64,000 bases of DNA, taken from contig CP102404.1 of NCBI GenBank assembly GCA_024628785.1, positions 558,001-622,000 on the forward strand, given 5' to 3'. The notes under the pieces were generated by a model. It saw only the letters and a program-made list of their open reading frames with translations. It searched no databases and was not told where the DNA came from. The position numbers and the translations under genes are program-made. Within the stretch, counting starts at the first letter, position 1, and each line of letters begins with the position of its first letter. This DNA is from Fusobacteria bacterium ZRK30. Its GTDB lineage: Bacteria; Fusobacteriota; Fusobacteriia; Fusobacteriales; Fusobacteriaceae. Of the stretch, positions 26,871-34,589 are shown piece after piece.

Positions 26871-27824
26871 GTGAAAAAGAAAAAACTTTATCTGCTTACA
26901 GGGTTTTTAGGAGCAGGAAAAACTACCACATTAAAGGGAATTTTAAAGGATCTGTCTCAAAGTAAAAATGCCGTTATTATGAATGAATTCGGGAAAACTG
27001 GGATAGATGGAAGTTTATTAAAAGAATTTGATATAGAACTTTCAGAGATCAACAGAGGATCTATTTTCTGCAGCTGTCTTCAAATTAATTTTGTTACTGA
27101 GCTTGCAAGGATATCCGAAACAGATGTGGACAGGGTATTTGTAGAGGGGTCGGGATTAGCAGATCCATCTAATATAGGAGAAATTTTAGAGGCTTTAAAG
27201 GCATATATGAAGGTAGAAGATAATCCGTATATCTATTCAGGAGCAATATGTATTGTAGATGCAAGAACATTTTTAGCTGAGGTAGATGGAATAGAGGCTA
27301 TATCCAATCAGATACAACAGGCTCATATGGTAGTAATAAATAAATCTGATCTTGTAGAGGATACCACTGTTATAAGGGATAAAATAGCACTTATAAACCC
27401 TGATGCTGATATTCATAGAACAACTTTTGGAAAGATAGGAATAGAATTCTTTAAGAGGGAAGGAGATTTTTTACAAAATACCATAAAAAAGAAAACTACG
27501 AATACTGTAGATACAAAACCAAAAACATTTACTATGAATATTAAATCGGAAGTTTCTCATACTGAACTAAATAATTTTTTAGAAGAGATAGGTCCTATGG
27601 TTTACAGGGTAAAGGGGTTTACTCAGATAGAGGGAGACATGATGAAGGTTGATATGGTAGGAAGTATGATAGATATGGAGAAAAGTGCCCAAGGATGGGA
27701 TGAATCTACCCTTGTCTTTCTGACTAAAAAAATAGAAGGAATGAGTGTACCTCAGATATTAAAAGGAATAATCAGTGCGTGGAAGAAAAATACCACAGCA
27801 GAGATGAAGATGATGAATGGATAG
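26871..27824 (+). CDS. COG0523 (CobW/P47K) GTP-binding metallochaperone-like protein
   Basis: 317 residues from GTG 26871, chosen because AAAGGGGG sits eight bases upstream; the frame extends to TTG 26847. G3E GTPase: Walker A GFLGAGKTTTLKG (11-23), NEFGKTGIDG, a metal-binding CSC motif (Cys67, Cys69, where most relatives have CxCC), switch EGSGLADPSN, and NKSD at about 152-155. A short C-terminal domain follows. COG0523 proteins handle transition metals, usually Zn, Co or Ni. With the permease and CxxC protein it suggests a metal- or thiol-linked module; the substrate is unknown. Confidence 0.82.
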   Translation: MKKKKLYLLTGFLGAGKTTTLKGILKDLSQSKNAVIMNEFGKTGIDGSLLKEFDIELSEINRGSIFCSCLQINFVTELARISETDVDRVFVEGSGLADPSNIGEILEALKAYMKVEDNPYIYSGAICIVDARTFLAEVDGIEAISNQIQQAHMVVINKSDLVEDTTVIRDKIALINPDADIHRTTFGKIGIEFFKREGDFLQNTIKKKTTNTVDTKPKTFTMNIKSEVSHTELNNFLEEIGPMVYRVKGFTQIEGDMMKVDMVGSMIDMEKSAQGWDESTLVFLTKKIEGMSVPQILKGIISAWKKNTTAEMKMMNG

Positions 27825-27847
27825 GAGCTAATAAAATTAGTTCGGAA

Positions 27848-27886
27848 TAAAAAAAAGCCAAGATCTCAATTCTTGGCTTTATTATT
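27848..27886. terminator. bidirectional terminator after COG0523 gene
   Basis: AAAGCCAAGA (27854-27863) / TCTTGGCTTT (27871-27880), flanked by an A-run and a T-rich run. A further short inverted repeat, GTAAC-CTTAC-GTTAC, lies at 27902-27916. Confidence 0.85.
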
Positions 27887-27919
27887 ATTACTAATGGGAT
27901 GTAACCTTACGTTACTCTT

Positions 27920-28843
27920 TTATTTAACTTTAGTTATATTTCTGCCGGATTCTTTAGCCAGATAGAGGAGTTTATCGGCAGTTTTAATAACTTCACTTAT
28001 ATCCTGCCCCTTCAGATACTCTGCTACTCCTAAACTAATGGTAGTTCTTGATGAATAGTCATTTATTTTGAGAGTTTCTATTTTTTTTCTCAATTGCTCA
28101 GCATAAAAATAAGCATCTTTGGATGTCATATCAGGCAGGACTATAAGAAATTCCTCTCCTCCAAATCGAGCGGCTAGCCCTTTTTCCCCAATAACATCTT
28201 TTATTATATTAGCAACTTTTTTTAATACAACATCCCCAAAAGGATGGCCATAACTATCATTTATTTTTTTGAAGTGATCGACATCTCCCATGATGATAGA
28301 AAATCCTTTCACTTGAAGTTCTTCATCTGATAAGAAATTGAAGATATATCTTCTGTTAAAAAGACCAGTAAGATCATCGGTTAAGGCCATTTTTTCCATC
28401 TTTCTCCTATTTTCCTCTAATTCGGTTACATCGTTCATGATGAGAAGAGCCATATCGTCACTATTAAATTTAACGTGTTTGCAGGAATAGAGAAAGTATT
28501 TTTTTTTCTTTTCGCCATTCATATAAAATTCTCTGGAAAGAACATTTCCCGAGTGGTTGGATCTGTCAGCAAGGGTTGAAATGATGGTCTTTCTGAGGTT
28601 ACAGGTACTGCAGAAAGTAGTTTCACCGCAATTTTTCCCCTCTTCGACGGCATGACGGCACCCAAGGGCATTTCCACATTTTTTTCCCTCTATCTGATTT
28701 AAATCTTTATGGAGCATATTTTTAAGAAAAGGATTTACGGATTCTACCTTTATATCCTGATTTACTACCATTATATTACTCTCTAGATTATCCATGAGAA
28801 CTTCAAGAAAATTTTCAGATTTTTTTAATTTTTCGATATTCAA
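27920..28843 (-). CDS. PAS-GGDEF diguanylate cyclase with Cys-rich sensor
   Basis: 307 residues. N-terminal PAS-like domain (about 15-140) and a C-terminal GGDEF domain (155-307) with the GGEEF active-site variant (ARFGGEEFLIVLP, 228-232). It would make cyclic di-GMP. No RxxD inhibitory site precedes GGEEF. Within the PAS region is a conspicuous cysteine set, Cys56, 62, 72, 78 and 81 (KKCGNALGCRHAVEEGKNCG then CSTC), that could bind a metal or Fe-S cluster or sense redox state. No transmembrane helix is seen, so it is cytoplasmic. Start TTG 28843 after GGGAGG. Confidence 0.88.
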   Translation of the reverse strand: MNIEKLKKSENFLEVLMDNLESNIMVVNQDIKVESVNPFLKNMLHKDLNQIEGKKCGNALGCRHAVEEGKNCGETTFCSTCNLRKTIISTLADRSNHSGNVLSREFYMNGEKKKKYFLYSCKHVKFNSDDMALLIMNDVTELEENRRKMEKMALTDDLTGLFNRRYIFNFLSDEELQVKGFSIIMGDVDHFKKINDSYGHPFGDVVLKKVANIIKDVIGEKGLAARFGGEEFLIVLPDMTSKDAYFYAEQLRKKIETLKINDYSSRTTISLGVAEYLKGQDISEVIKTADKLLYLAKESGRNITKVK

Positions 28844-29074
28844 GTTATTTCCTCCCTAAGTAAGTATTAAAATTTTATATTATTAATACCGGTTATTTAT
28901 ATGTAATAACAGTATATTATATTTTTGCAATATAATTCAAATTAGAATAATTAAAAAAAAAATATTAACTGTAAGTGATCTAGAGGAAATATCATTTAAT
29001 TATTTTTTAAAGATTTAAAATTACAACACTTTTATCTTCTTCAATTTCTTAAGAGCTCCTTAATATTATTTTTT

Positions 29075-29836
29075 CTAAATAATTTCCACACCATTTTCCC
29101 TTAATTTTTCTTCAAATTGTTTTTCAGGTTTTTCATCGACCACTATAGCATCCAAATCGTCTATAGTCCCGAAGTTATATATTCCATAGGAGTAAAATTT
29201 ATCTTTTTCACATACAAAATAGACCTTTGAGGCCATTTGAATCATGGCTTTCTTTAAGGTTACTTCATTAGAATCAAAGATACTAATATTGCCCTTTTGA
29301 ACATCGATTCCTGCTCCTCCTAAAAAAAGTTTCTGTGTATTAATTTTACGGACTGAATCCAGGGCTAGTCCTCCTAAAAAAGTTCCCAAAACACTGTGAT
29401 ATGTCCCACCGATCCCGATAAGCTCAATCTTATCTACTCCGTCCAGACATTTCATGATATCCAGCATATTGGTTACTACTGTAATTTTTTTAGGGGATTC
29501 AGCCAATTTTTCAGCAAGCATAAGATTTGTACTAGAAGAATCTAAGAATATTATCTCTTCTTCCTCTATAATCTTGTAGAGTTTATTGGTTATCTTTTTT
29601 TTCCCTCCTAAATTAACGACTTTTCTGTGATTAAGGGAGATATCTGCAGGGATCTCTTTTTTTAATATGGCTCCTCCATGGGTTCTTTCTAATTTACCCT
29701 CTTCCTCTAAAAGTTTCAAATCCTTTCGTATTATTACTTCACTTACATCGAAGGTAAGGCTTAACTCTTTTACTCTTACCTTTGTTTTATCCATAAGGAT
29801 CTTTAATATTTCTAATCTTCTTTCCTGTGCAAACAT
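29075..29836 (-). CDS. DeoR-family transcriptional regulator
   Basis: 253 residues. N-terminal helix-turn-helix (RRLEILKILMDKTKVRVKEL, then FDVSEVIIRKDLKLLEEEGK and LERTHGGAIL), the DeoR signature. The C-terminal sugar-phosphate sensor domain has SSTNLMLAEKL and DKFYSYG; these proteins normally respond to a sugar phosphate. ATG after AGGAGGG. Divergent from a microprotein gene, with a tandem direct-repeat operator in the 147 bases between, so it likely controls that promoter and possibly itself. No sugar catabolic gene is adjacent, so the effector is unknown. Confidence 0.88.
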   Translation of the reverse strand: MFAQERRLEILKILMDKTKVRVKELSLTFDVSEVIIRKDLKLLEEEGKLERTHGGAILKKEIPADISLNHRKVVNLGGKKKITNKLYKIIEEEEIIFLDSSSTNLMLAEKLAESPKKITVVTNMLDIMKCLDGVDKIELIGIGGTYHSVLGTFLGGLALDSVRKINTQKLFLGGAGIDVQKGNISIFDSNEVTLKKAMIQMASKVYFVCEKDKFYSYGIYNFGTIDDLDAIVVDEKPEKQFEEKLRENGVEII

Positions 29837-29899
29837 TTAAATCCCTCCTGTTTTTTTATTTGATTATATCATAATTTTTTATAAAAAAATAATTTTTTC

Positions 29900-29953
29900 T
29901 TGACTTTTGAAACTAAATGAAATAAAATACAATCAAAAGAAACTAAATGAAAT
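29900..29953 (+). promoter_or_regulatory. promoter with tandem 15-base direct-repeat operator
   Basis: -35 TTGACT (29900-29905), 17-base spacer, -10 TAAAAT (29923-29928). GAAACTAAATGAAAT occurs twice (29909-29923 and 29939-29953), exactly 30 bases apart, the first inside the promoter. Direct repeats containing GAAAC/GAAAT are usual for DeoR/GlpR-type repressors. Confidence 0.7.
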
Positions 29954-29983
29954 TTATCGAAACATCTTAAAAAGGAGGATCTA

Positions 29984-30145
29984 ATGAAAATTAATTTAAT
30001 GTCTAGTAATGGTGAGGTAGTAACCCTTAATTTATCGTTCCCTTATATCTATAACAGATATAGGGTAAAAAAACTTATGAAAGAAGGATACAGCCTTGTG
30101 GGAGAAGAGGATGTAACAATTGCCATGAAGTTAAAACTTTATTAA
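29984..30145 (+). CDS. 53-residue microprotein downstream of DeoR operator
   Basis: 53 residues, starting MKINLMSSNGEVVTLNLSFP and ending EEDVTIAMKLKLY. ATG after AAAGGAGG. No signal peptide or membrane segment; it looks like a small beta-alpha fold with a basic helix (NRYRVKKLMKEGY). It has its own promoter, an operator, and a long perfect-looking terminator, so it is a deliberately expressed single gene. I do not recognise it. Being the only gene downstream of the DeoR-type operator, its level presumably follows the sugar-phosphate signal. Confidence 0.65.
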   Translation: MKINLMSSNGEVVTLNLSFPYIYNRYRVKKLMKEGYSLVGEEDVTIAMKLKLY

Positions 30146-30169
30146 AAAATTTAGTTTGGAAGTTAAAAC

Positions 30170-30224
30170 AATAACCTGTGGAATAGAAATTGTACCTTAG
30201 TTTCTATCCCACAGGTTATTTATA
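30170..30224 (+). terminator. long terminator after the microprotein gene
   Basis: 20-base arms (30170-30189 / 30201-30220) with a single mismatch; the left arm starts AATAACCTGTGG. Followed by a T/A-rich run. Confidence 0.75.
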
Positions 30225-30348
30225 TATTAATATTATAATAAAAATAAAAAAATTATAGGAAAATAGAATATATCTAGTAAAACATCCTTATAAATGCTAG
30301 GATAAAGAGATCAATTTTTACATTAAATATTAGTTTTCAGGAGGAATT

Positions 30349-31257
30349 ATGACTAAAAAACAACTATTTGCCATCCTCGACCCAAAAACTTGGCCGGCAT
30401 CTGTTATTCCGGTACTTGTAGGAACTCTTTATTCAACGTATCGATTTGGTAACTTTAGATTAGATCTATTTATAGCCATGTTATTTTCGGCAGTAGGAGC
30501 ACAATGTTTTGCTAACGTAATCAATGATTATTCTGATTATATAAGTGGTTTAGACACCATAGATACTGTACATGACAGAGAGGGGAGCATTTTGGTTTTT
30601 GACGGGATTCCCCTCATTCAGGTAAAAAAATTGATGGTATATCTGGTGGTATGTACATTGTTTCCGGCATTCTATCTTCTCTTTCATGGAGGAGTTATAG
30701 TTGCTGTCATTGGCATCGTAGGTTTTCTGGTAGCGTATTTTTACTCAGCAGGGCCCTTGCCGATATCTAAAACATTTTTAGGAGAATTAGTTTCCGGGTT
30801 TACCATGGGGGGACTTATAACCTGGTTAGCATATTATGTTCAGAGTGGTCATATAGATAAAAATATTATATTGATCTCAATACCGTTGATAATCTATATA
30901 GGGTCTATCCTCCTAACAAATGGTCTTTGTGATATAGAAAAAGATCGGGCAACTAGGGTAACCATTCCAATTCTTATGGGGAGGGAGAGATCTATAGATA
31001 TCTTAAAATTCGCCTATATAATGATGTATATTTTTGTATTTTTAAGTATTGTTCTAAAACTTTTACCTTTCTCAATGTTTTTAATCTTTTTATCGGTTCC
31101 ATTGGTTGTAAAAAAGCTTAAGTTTATTGCAGTAGAAAATATATCTTTAAAAAATAGGTCTAATATTATGGGAAATTCAGTTTTATCGGGAATTATCTTT
31201 TTCCTCTTTTATATAATAATTATTTTAGGAGAAATTTTAAGGAGTGAGTTTTTATAA
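30349..31257 (+). CDS. menA: 1,4-dihydroxy-2-naphthoate polyprenyltransferase (UbiA family)
   Basis: 302 residues, about eight membrane segments. UbiA-type prenyltransferase: the first Asp-rich motif is NVINDYSDYISGLDT (around residues 56-70, NxxxDxxxD form) and the second NGLCDIEKDRATR. The N-terminus DPKTWPASVIPVLVGT is typical of MenA, as is the context: a MenG/UbiE methyltransferase starts at the stop codon (TAATG) and a polyprenyl diphosphate synthase follows. It would attach a polyprenyl tail to dihydroxynaphthoate. ATG after AGGAGG. A different quinone or chlorin prenyltransferase cannot be strictly excluded. Confidence 0.82.
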   Translation: MTKKQLFAILDPKTWPASVIPVLVGTLYSTYRFGNFRLDLFIAMLFSAVGAQCFANVINDYSDYISGLDTIDTVHDREGSILVFDGIPLIQVKKLMVYLVVCTLFPAFYLLFHGGVIVAVIGIVGFLVAYFYSAGPLPISKTFLGELVSGFTMGGLITWLAYYVQSGHIDKNIILISIPLIIYIGSILLTNGLCDIEKDRATRVTIPILMGRERSIDILKFAYIMMYIFVFLSIVLKLLPFSMFLIFLSVPLVVKKLKFIAVENISLKNRSNIMGNSVLSGIIFFLFYIIIILGEILRSEFL

Positions 31258-31976
31258 TGACAATTGAAAGGGATAAAGAGAGGAAAGCTCATAATGTGTT
31301 TCAAAAGATTTCATCTTGCTATGATTTTATGAATGATATTATTACCCTTGGAGTACACAGACTATGGAAAAAAGATCTTATTAAAAATATCCCCATGAAA
31401 AGTGAAAGGGTATTGGATGTGTGTTGTGGTACAGGAGATATAGCCATTGGAATAGGAAATAAATTAAAGTCTTCCCAGATAAAAGCCCTTGATTTCAGTG
31501 ATGGGATGCTTCAGGTTGCTAGAAAAAGAGTTGAGGCAGGTCATCTTAAAAATATAGAGTTTATTCTGGGAAGTGCACTTTCTCTCCCCTTTAAAGACAG
31601 TAGTTTTGATACTGTTACTATTTCATTTGGAATTAGAAATACATCTGATTATGGAAAGGTTCTCAGGGAGATAAATCGTGTTTTGACCCCTGGAGGGCTA
31701 TTTTTCTGTATGGAGGCTTCCTATCCGGATCCATTTTTACTGAGGAGAATTCTGAAAGCTTACTGTAAATTTTTAGTTCCCATTATGGGGAAGCTTTTAG
31801 TAAGATCTTACGGGGAATACCGATGGTTGGACGAATCTGTGGAGGCTTTTATATCCAAAGAAGAACTTACAGGACTTATAGAGGAAGCAGGATTTACAGA
31901 TATAAATCTTAAAACCTACCTTTTTGGAAGCTGTACCCTGCATTTTGGAATTAAAGGAGGAGAGGATGGACACTAA
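31257..31976 (+). CDS. ubiE/menG: demethylmenaquinone methyltransferase
   Basis: 239 residues; UbiE family. Motif I is VLDVCCGTGDIAIGIG. The UbiE signatures are both present: YDFMNDIITLGVHRLWKKDLI near the N-terminus, and SFGIRNTSDYGKVLREINRVLTPGG with FCMEASYP later. It performs the last step of menaquinone synthesis. It overlaps the end of menA and the start of the next gene. Confidence 0.9.
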   Translation: MTIERDKERKAHNVFQKISSCYDFMNDIITLGVHRLWKKDLIKNIPMKSERVLDVCCGTGDIAIGIGNKLKSSQIKALDFSDGMLQVARKRVEAGHLKNIEFILGSALSLPFKDSSFDTVTISFGIRNTSDYGKVLREINRVLTPGGLFFCMEASYPDPFLLRRILKAYCKFLVPIMGKLLVRSYGEYRWLDESVEAFISKEELTGLIEEAGFTDINLKTYLFGSCTLHFGIKGGEDGH

Positions 31977-32292
31977 AAAATATTTTGATCTCATAGAGAA
32001 AGAATATTTGAGGGATATTTCTTGTATATCGAAAAAAGGTTATATAGAAGAGGCTTTTAAGATGGCTTACCTTATTCTTTTTTTTCACGACTCTAAAAGT
32101 GATATGGATGGAAAGAAGTTACTTTTAGGAGACCTGTTTATCTCCCTTTTAAACAGGCACCTCCTGCTTTTAGACAGGGGGCTTTTAAAAAAAATTACAG
32201 ACAGGATTACTCTTTGTTATTCTAAAAAAGTTACCTGTGAAAAATACGATTATAAGGAAGACCTCTTAAAACTCCTAAGGGAGGTGAGTTGA
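31966..32292 (+). CDS. small protein, possible HepS-like (prenyl synthase component I) subunit
   Basis: 108 residues from ATG 31966, chosen for GGAGGAGAGG immediately upstream; it overlaps ubiE by 11 bases. Mostly helical. The segment GKKLLLGDLFISLLNRHLLLLDRG resembles the LxGDxxxSxxxxLL motif of component I (HepS/HepPPS-1) of heterodimeric heptaprenyl diphosphate synthases, but those are about 250 residues, so this would be a much reduced form. It is directly followed, one base after its stop, by the catalytic synthase gene, so a partner role is plausible. Similarity is by eye only; it could instead be unrelated. Confidence 0.45.
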   Translation: MDTKKYFDLIEKEYLRDISCISKKGYIEEAFKMAYLILFFHDSKSDMDGKKLLLGDLFISLLNRHLLLLDRGLLKKITDRITLCYSKKVTCEKYDYKEDLLKLLREVS

Positions 32293-32293
32293 G

Positions 32294-33232
32294 ATGATAT
32301 ATATAAAAGAATTGACAGAGATAGAAGAAAATATTGAGATTCTCGTGGAATCCATAAGTGATGGGTTTACCAGGAAAGAAACTAAAAGACTTATAAACTC
32401 AGGTGGTAAACGATTGAGGCCTCTTTTTCTTATCCTGGCTGCTAAGGCTGGAACTATTAATAAAGATTGCTATGAAGCAGCAGCTTCTTTGGAACTTCTC
32501 CATACTTCTTCTCTAATTCATGATGATATAATTGATCATGGAGAGATGAGAAGGGGCCATGAAACTACAGTGAGTATTTATGGAAGGGAAAAGGCTGTTT
32601 CTGCAGGGGGTATTCTTTCTTTTTTTGCCATGGATAATATCATCTCTTTAGGCAGTGAAAAACTTTCTGCTGCTATGATAGATACTTTAGAAACTCTTTG
32701 TTTAGGAGAGTTAAAGCAATTGGATGAAAGATATAATTTTGAAATAGATTATTCTGATTATATAACCAGAATCTCTAGAAAAACAGCTTCTCTTTTCGCT
32801 CTTTCATGTACCATGGGAGGTATTTTATCGGGAGCATCCGAAGATATCATAGAGAAACTCCACAAGATTGGTTTTAATATAGGATGCAGTTTTCAAATCT
32901 TAGATGATATTTTGGATATAATTGGTTCAGAAAAAGATGCAGGAAAGGTCTGCGGTCAGGATATCCGTAGTGGAATAATCACTCTTCCTTATCTGCTTTT
33001 AATGGAGAAAGATCCTGGTTTTAAGAAAAGAATCCTTTCAATAACTTATAAATCCCAGAGTTCGGAGTTTGATAAACTGACAAGTGAAGTCAAAAAAAGT
33101 CCCGCTTTAGAGGAAACCTATGGGGTGAGTAACTTATTTTTAGATAAAGCTTTAAAACTTATCTCTACCCTGGAACCTCCTGAGGTAGAAGAAAACTTTA
33201 CACATATCATAAAAAAATTATATAGAATATAA
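32294..33232 (+). CDS. polyprenyl diphosphate synthase (HepT-like, component II)
   Basis: 312 residues; trans-prenyltransferase. Both Asp-rich motifs are intact: HDDIIDHGEMRRG (D77, D78, D81) and QILDDILDIIGS (D204, D205, D208). GGKRLRP near the N-terminus and the C-terminal Lys-rich end also fit. It makes the C30-C40 side chain used by MenA. The residues ahead of the first motif (ASLELLHTSSLIHDD) allow a long product, but chain length cannot be read off. The gene starts one base after the preceding small gene, and the four genes 30349-33232 form one operon. Confidence 0.85.
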   Translation: MIYIKELTEIEENIEILVESISDGFTRKETKRLINSGGKRLRPLFLILAAKAGTINKDCYEAAASLELLHTSSLIHDDIIDHGEMRRGHETTVSIYGREKAVSAGGILSFFAMDNIISLGSEKLSAAMIDTLETLCLGELKQLDERYNFEIDYSDYITRISRKTASLFALSCTMGGILSGASEDIIEKLHKIGFNIGCSFQILDDILDIIGSEKDAGKVCGQDIRSGIITLPYLLLMEKDPGFKKRILSITYKSQSSEFDKLTSEVKKSPALEETYGVSNLFLDKALKLISTLEPPEVEENFTHIIKKLYRI

Positions 33233-33265
33233 ATTCATCATCTATTATCATAAAGAGACCAAAAT

Positions 33266-33293
33266 AAAAGGGAAAGTCTGACTTTCCCTTTTA
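33266..33293. terminator. bidirectional terminator after prenyl synthase gene
   Basis: AAAAGGGAAAGT / ACTTTCCCTTTT, perfect 12-base arms (33266-33277 / 33281-33292). Confidence 0.9.
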
Positions 33294-33302
33294 AAATATA
33301 TT

Positions 33303-34193
33303 TTATACATCGTACCTCTTCAATATTTCCTCTGAAAGATTTTTTGTATCACCTTTAGGCGGAACCCCTTCCTCTTTTTTTCTTTCATGGAGAGGGATAT
33401 CTCCTAAGATGATATTCGGGCTTATTCCTTCCTTGGTAAGGATGATTTTGGAATTATCCTTTAAAGATTCTTCCACTACCTCCAACCTCTTGAGATCCTT
33501 GGCGTTTCCTACAAAATACTGTCTGGCTGCTTCATTGACAAGTTTTATAGCCTGAGCCTGCCCTTCAGCTACTTTTATTTTAGCTTCCCTTCTACCCTCA
33601 GCAATTTGTATAAGGGCTAATTTATCTTGTTCTGCAGCTTCAAATCTACCTGTAGCCAAAAGACGCATAGCTCTTCTTTCTTGTTCTGCGGTTTTTTGTT
33701 TGTGCATAGCTGCCTTTATATCCGATGGGGGATCAATGACCTTTATCTCTACCTTGGTTACCGTTATTCCCCATTCCTCTGCCAATTTATCCAAAGATAT
33801 CTGCATATCCATAGCTATTTTCCCTCTGGCTGTTAAACTTTCATCTAAAGTCAGTTTACCAAATTCCTGTCTGAGATTTGTCTGGGCTAATTTCATCACA
33901 GCATTCATCCAATTGTCGATATTATAAAAAGTTTTCTTTATTTCTTTTTCAGGATAGAGAGGTCTTGCCCATACTATACCATCTACATTTATCTCTACAT
34001 TGTCCTTGGTTATGACGTTTTGAGGAGCGATATCCATAGTGTGTTCTCTCACATCTCTTATCCTGGTTATCTCAAAAATAGGAAATTGAACGTGAAATCC
34101 TGGTTCTGCAAACCGCCGGTATTTTCCAAAGAGTTCCACTATCCCTCTCTGATATTGTCTGACCCAGTATATTGGGAAATATTTTATCTTCAT
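33303..34193 (-). CDS. band-7/SPFH-domain protein without a membrane segment
   Basis: 296 residues. Central SPFH domain: YQRGIVELFGKYRRFAEPGFHVQFP, IAPQNVITKDNVEINVDGIVWARP, LDKLAEEWGITVTKVEIKVIDPP, then a long heptad-like helix rich in Ala/Glu/Lys (AEQERRAMRLLATGRFEAAEQ). This is the stomatin/QmcA pattern, which normally follows an N-terminal membrane helix; here the protein opens MKIKYFPIYWVRQYQRG with no hydrophobic anchor. ATG after GGAGGCGG. Stomatin-type proteins form oligomeric rings at the membrane; this one may be soluble or bound through a partner. No NfeD-type partner gene is adjacent. Confidence 0.8.
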   Translation of the reverse strand: MKIKYFPIYWVRQYQRGIVELFGKYRRFAEPGFHVQFPIFEITRIRDVREHTMDIAPQNVITKDNVEINVDGIVWARPLYPEKEIKKTFYNIDNWMNAVMKLAQTNLRQEFGKLTLDESLTARGKIAMDMQISLDKLAEEWGITVTKVEIKVIDPPSDIKAAMHKQKTAEQERRAMRLLATGRFEAAEQDKLALIQIAEGRREAKIKVAEGQAQAIKLVNEAARQYFVGNAKDLKRLEVVEESLKDNSKIILTKEGISPNIILGDIPLHERKKEEGVPPKGDTKNLSEEILKRYDV

Positions 34194-34589
34194 AACCGCC
34201 TCCTTTATATTATAAATACAGTAAACTTTTCTATAATATATATGTTATGTTTTTTTGAAGTTTTCCTTTTTTCTTCAGGAATTATATTTTCATAATTCAA
34301 TCTAGGTGTTCTGCATTTCTATCTAAATGAACATAAAAAATTTACACTATATTTTATGGAGGGAGTATATATTAAAAGGAATGGTTAACGATGACAGAGG
34401 ATTTAGATTTAAGTAGAATATGGGTTTGGTATCTTTTACTCCCGCTAATAATTCATGATTTTGAAGTTTTTAGTTAAGCCTAACCGAAATTATATTTATC
34501 TTGATTACTTTCAGTAATTTTTAATCTTTTGAATTAAAAAAAATATAGTGTTATTATAAGTTAGATGAAAATGAATAAGGGGGAATAAA
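34194..34589. other. intergenic region upstream of the metallo-hydrolase gene
   Basis: 396 bases, very AT-rich. It holds the ribosome binding site of the band-7 gene and, near the right end, one good promoter (34529-34557). Only a 28-codon frame starting at 34391 is found in the middle; it lacks a good ribosome binding site and I do not count it as a gene. Confidence 0.5.
34529..34557 (+). promoter_or_regulatory. promoter of metallo-hydrolase gene
   Basis: -35 TTGAAT (34529-34534), 17-base spacer, -10 TATTAT (34552-34557), 32 bases before the GTG start. Confidence 0.6.

Noticed and set aside
34391-34477. 28-codon frame MTEDLDLSRIWVWYLL... upstream of the metallo-hydrolase
   Set aside because: Weak start context and no family; not supported as a gene.
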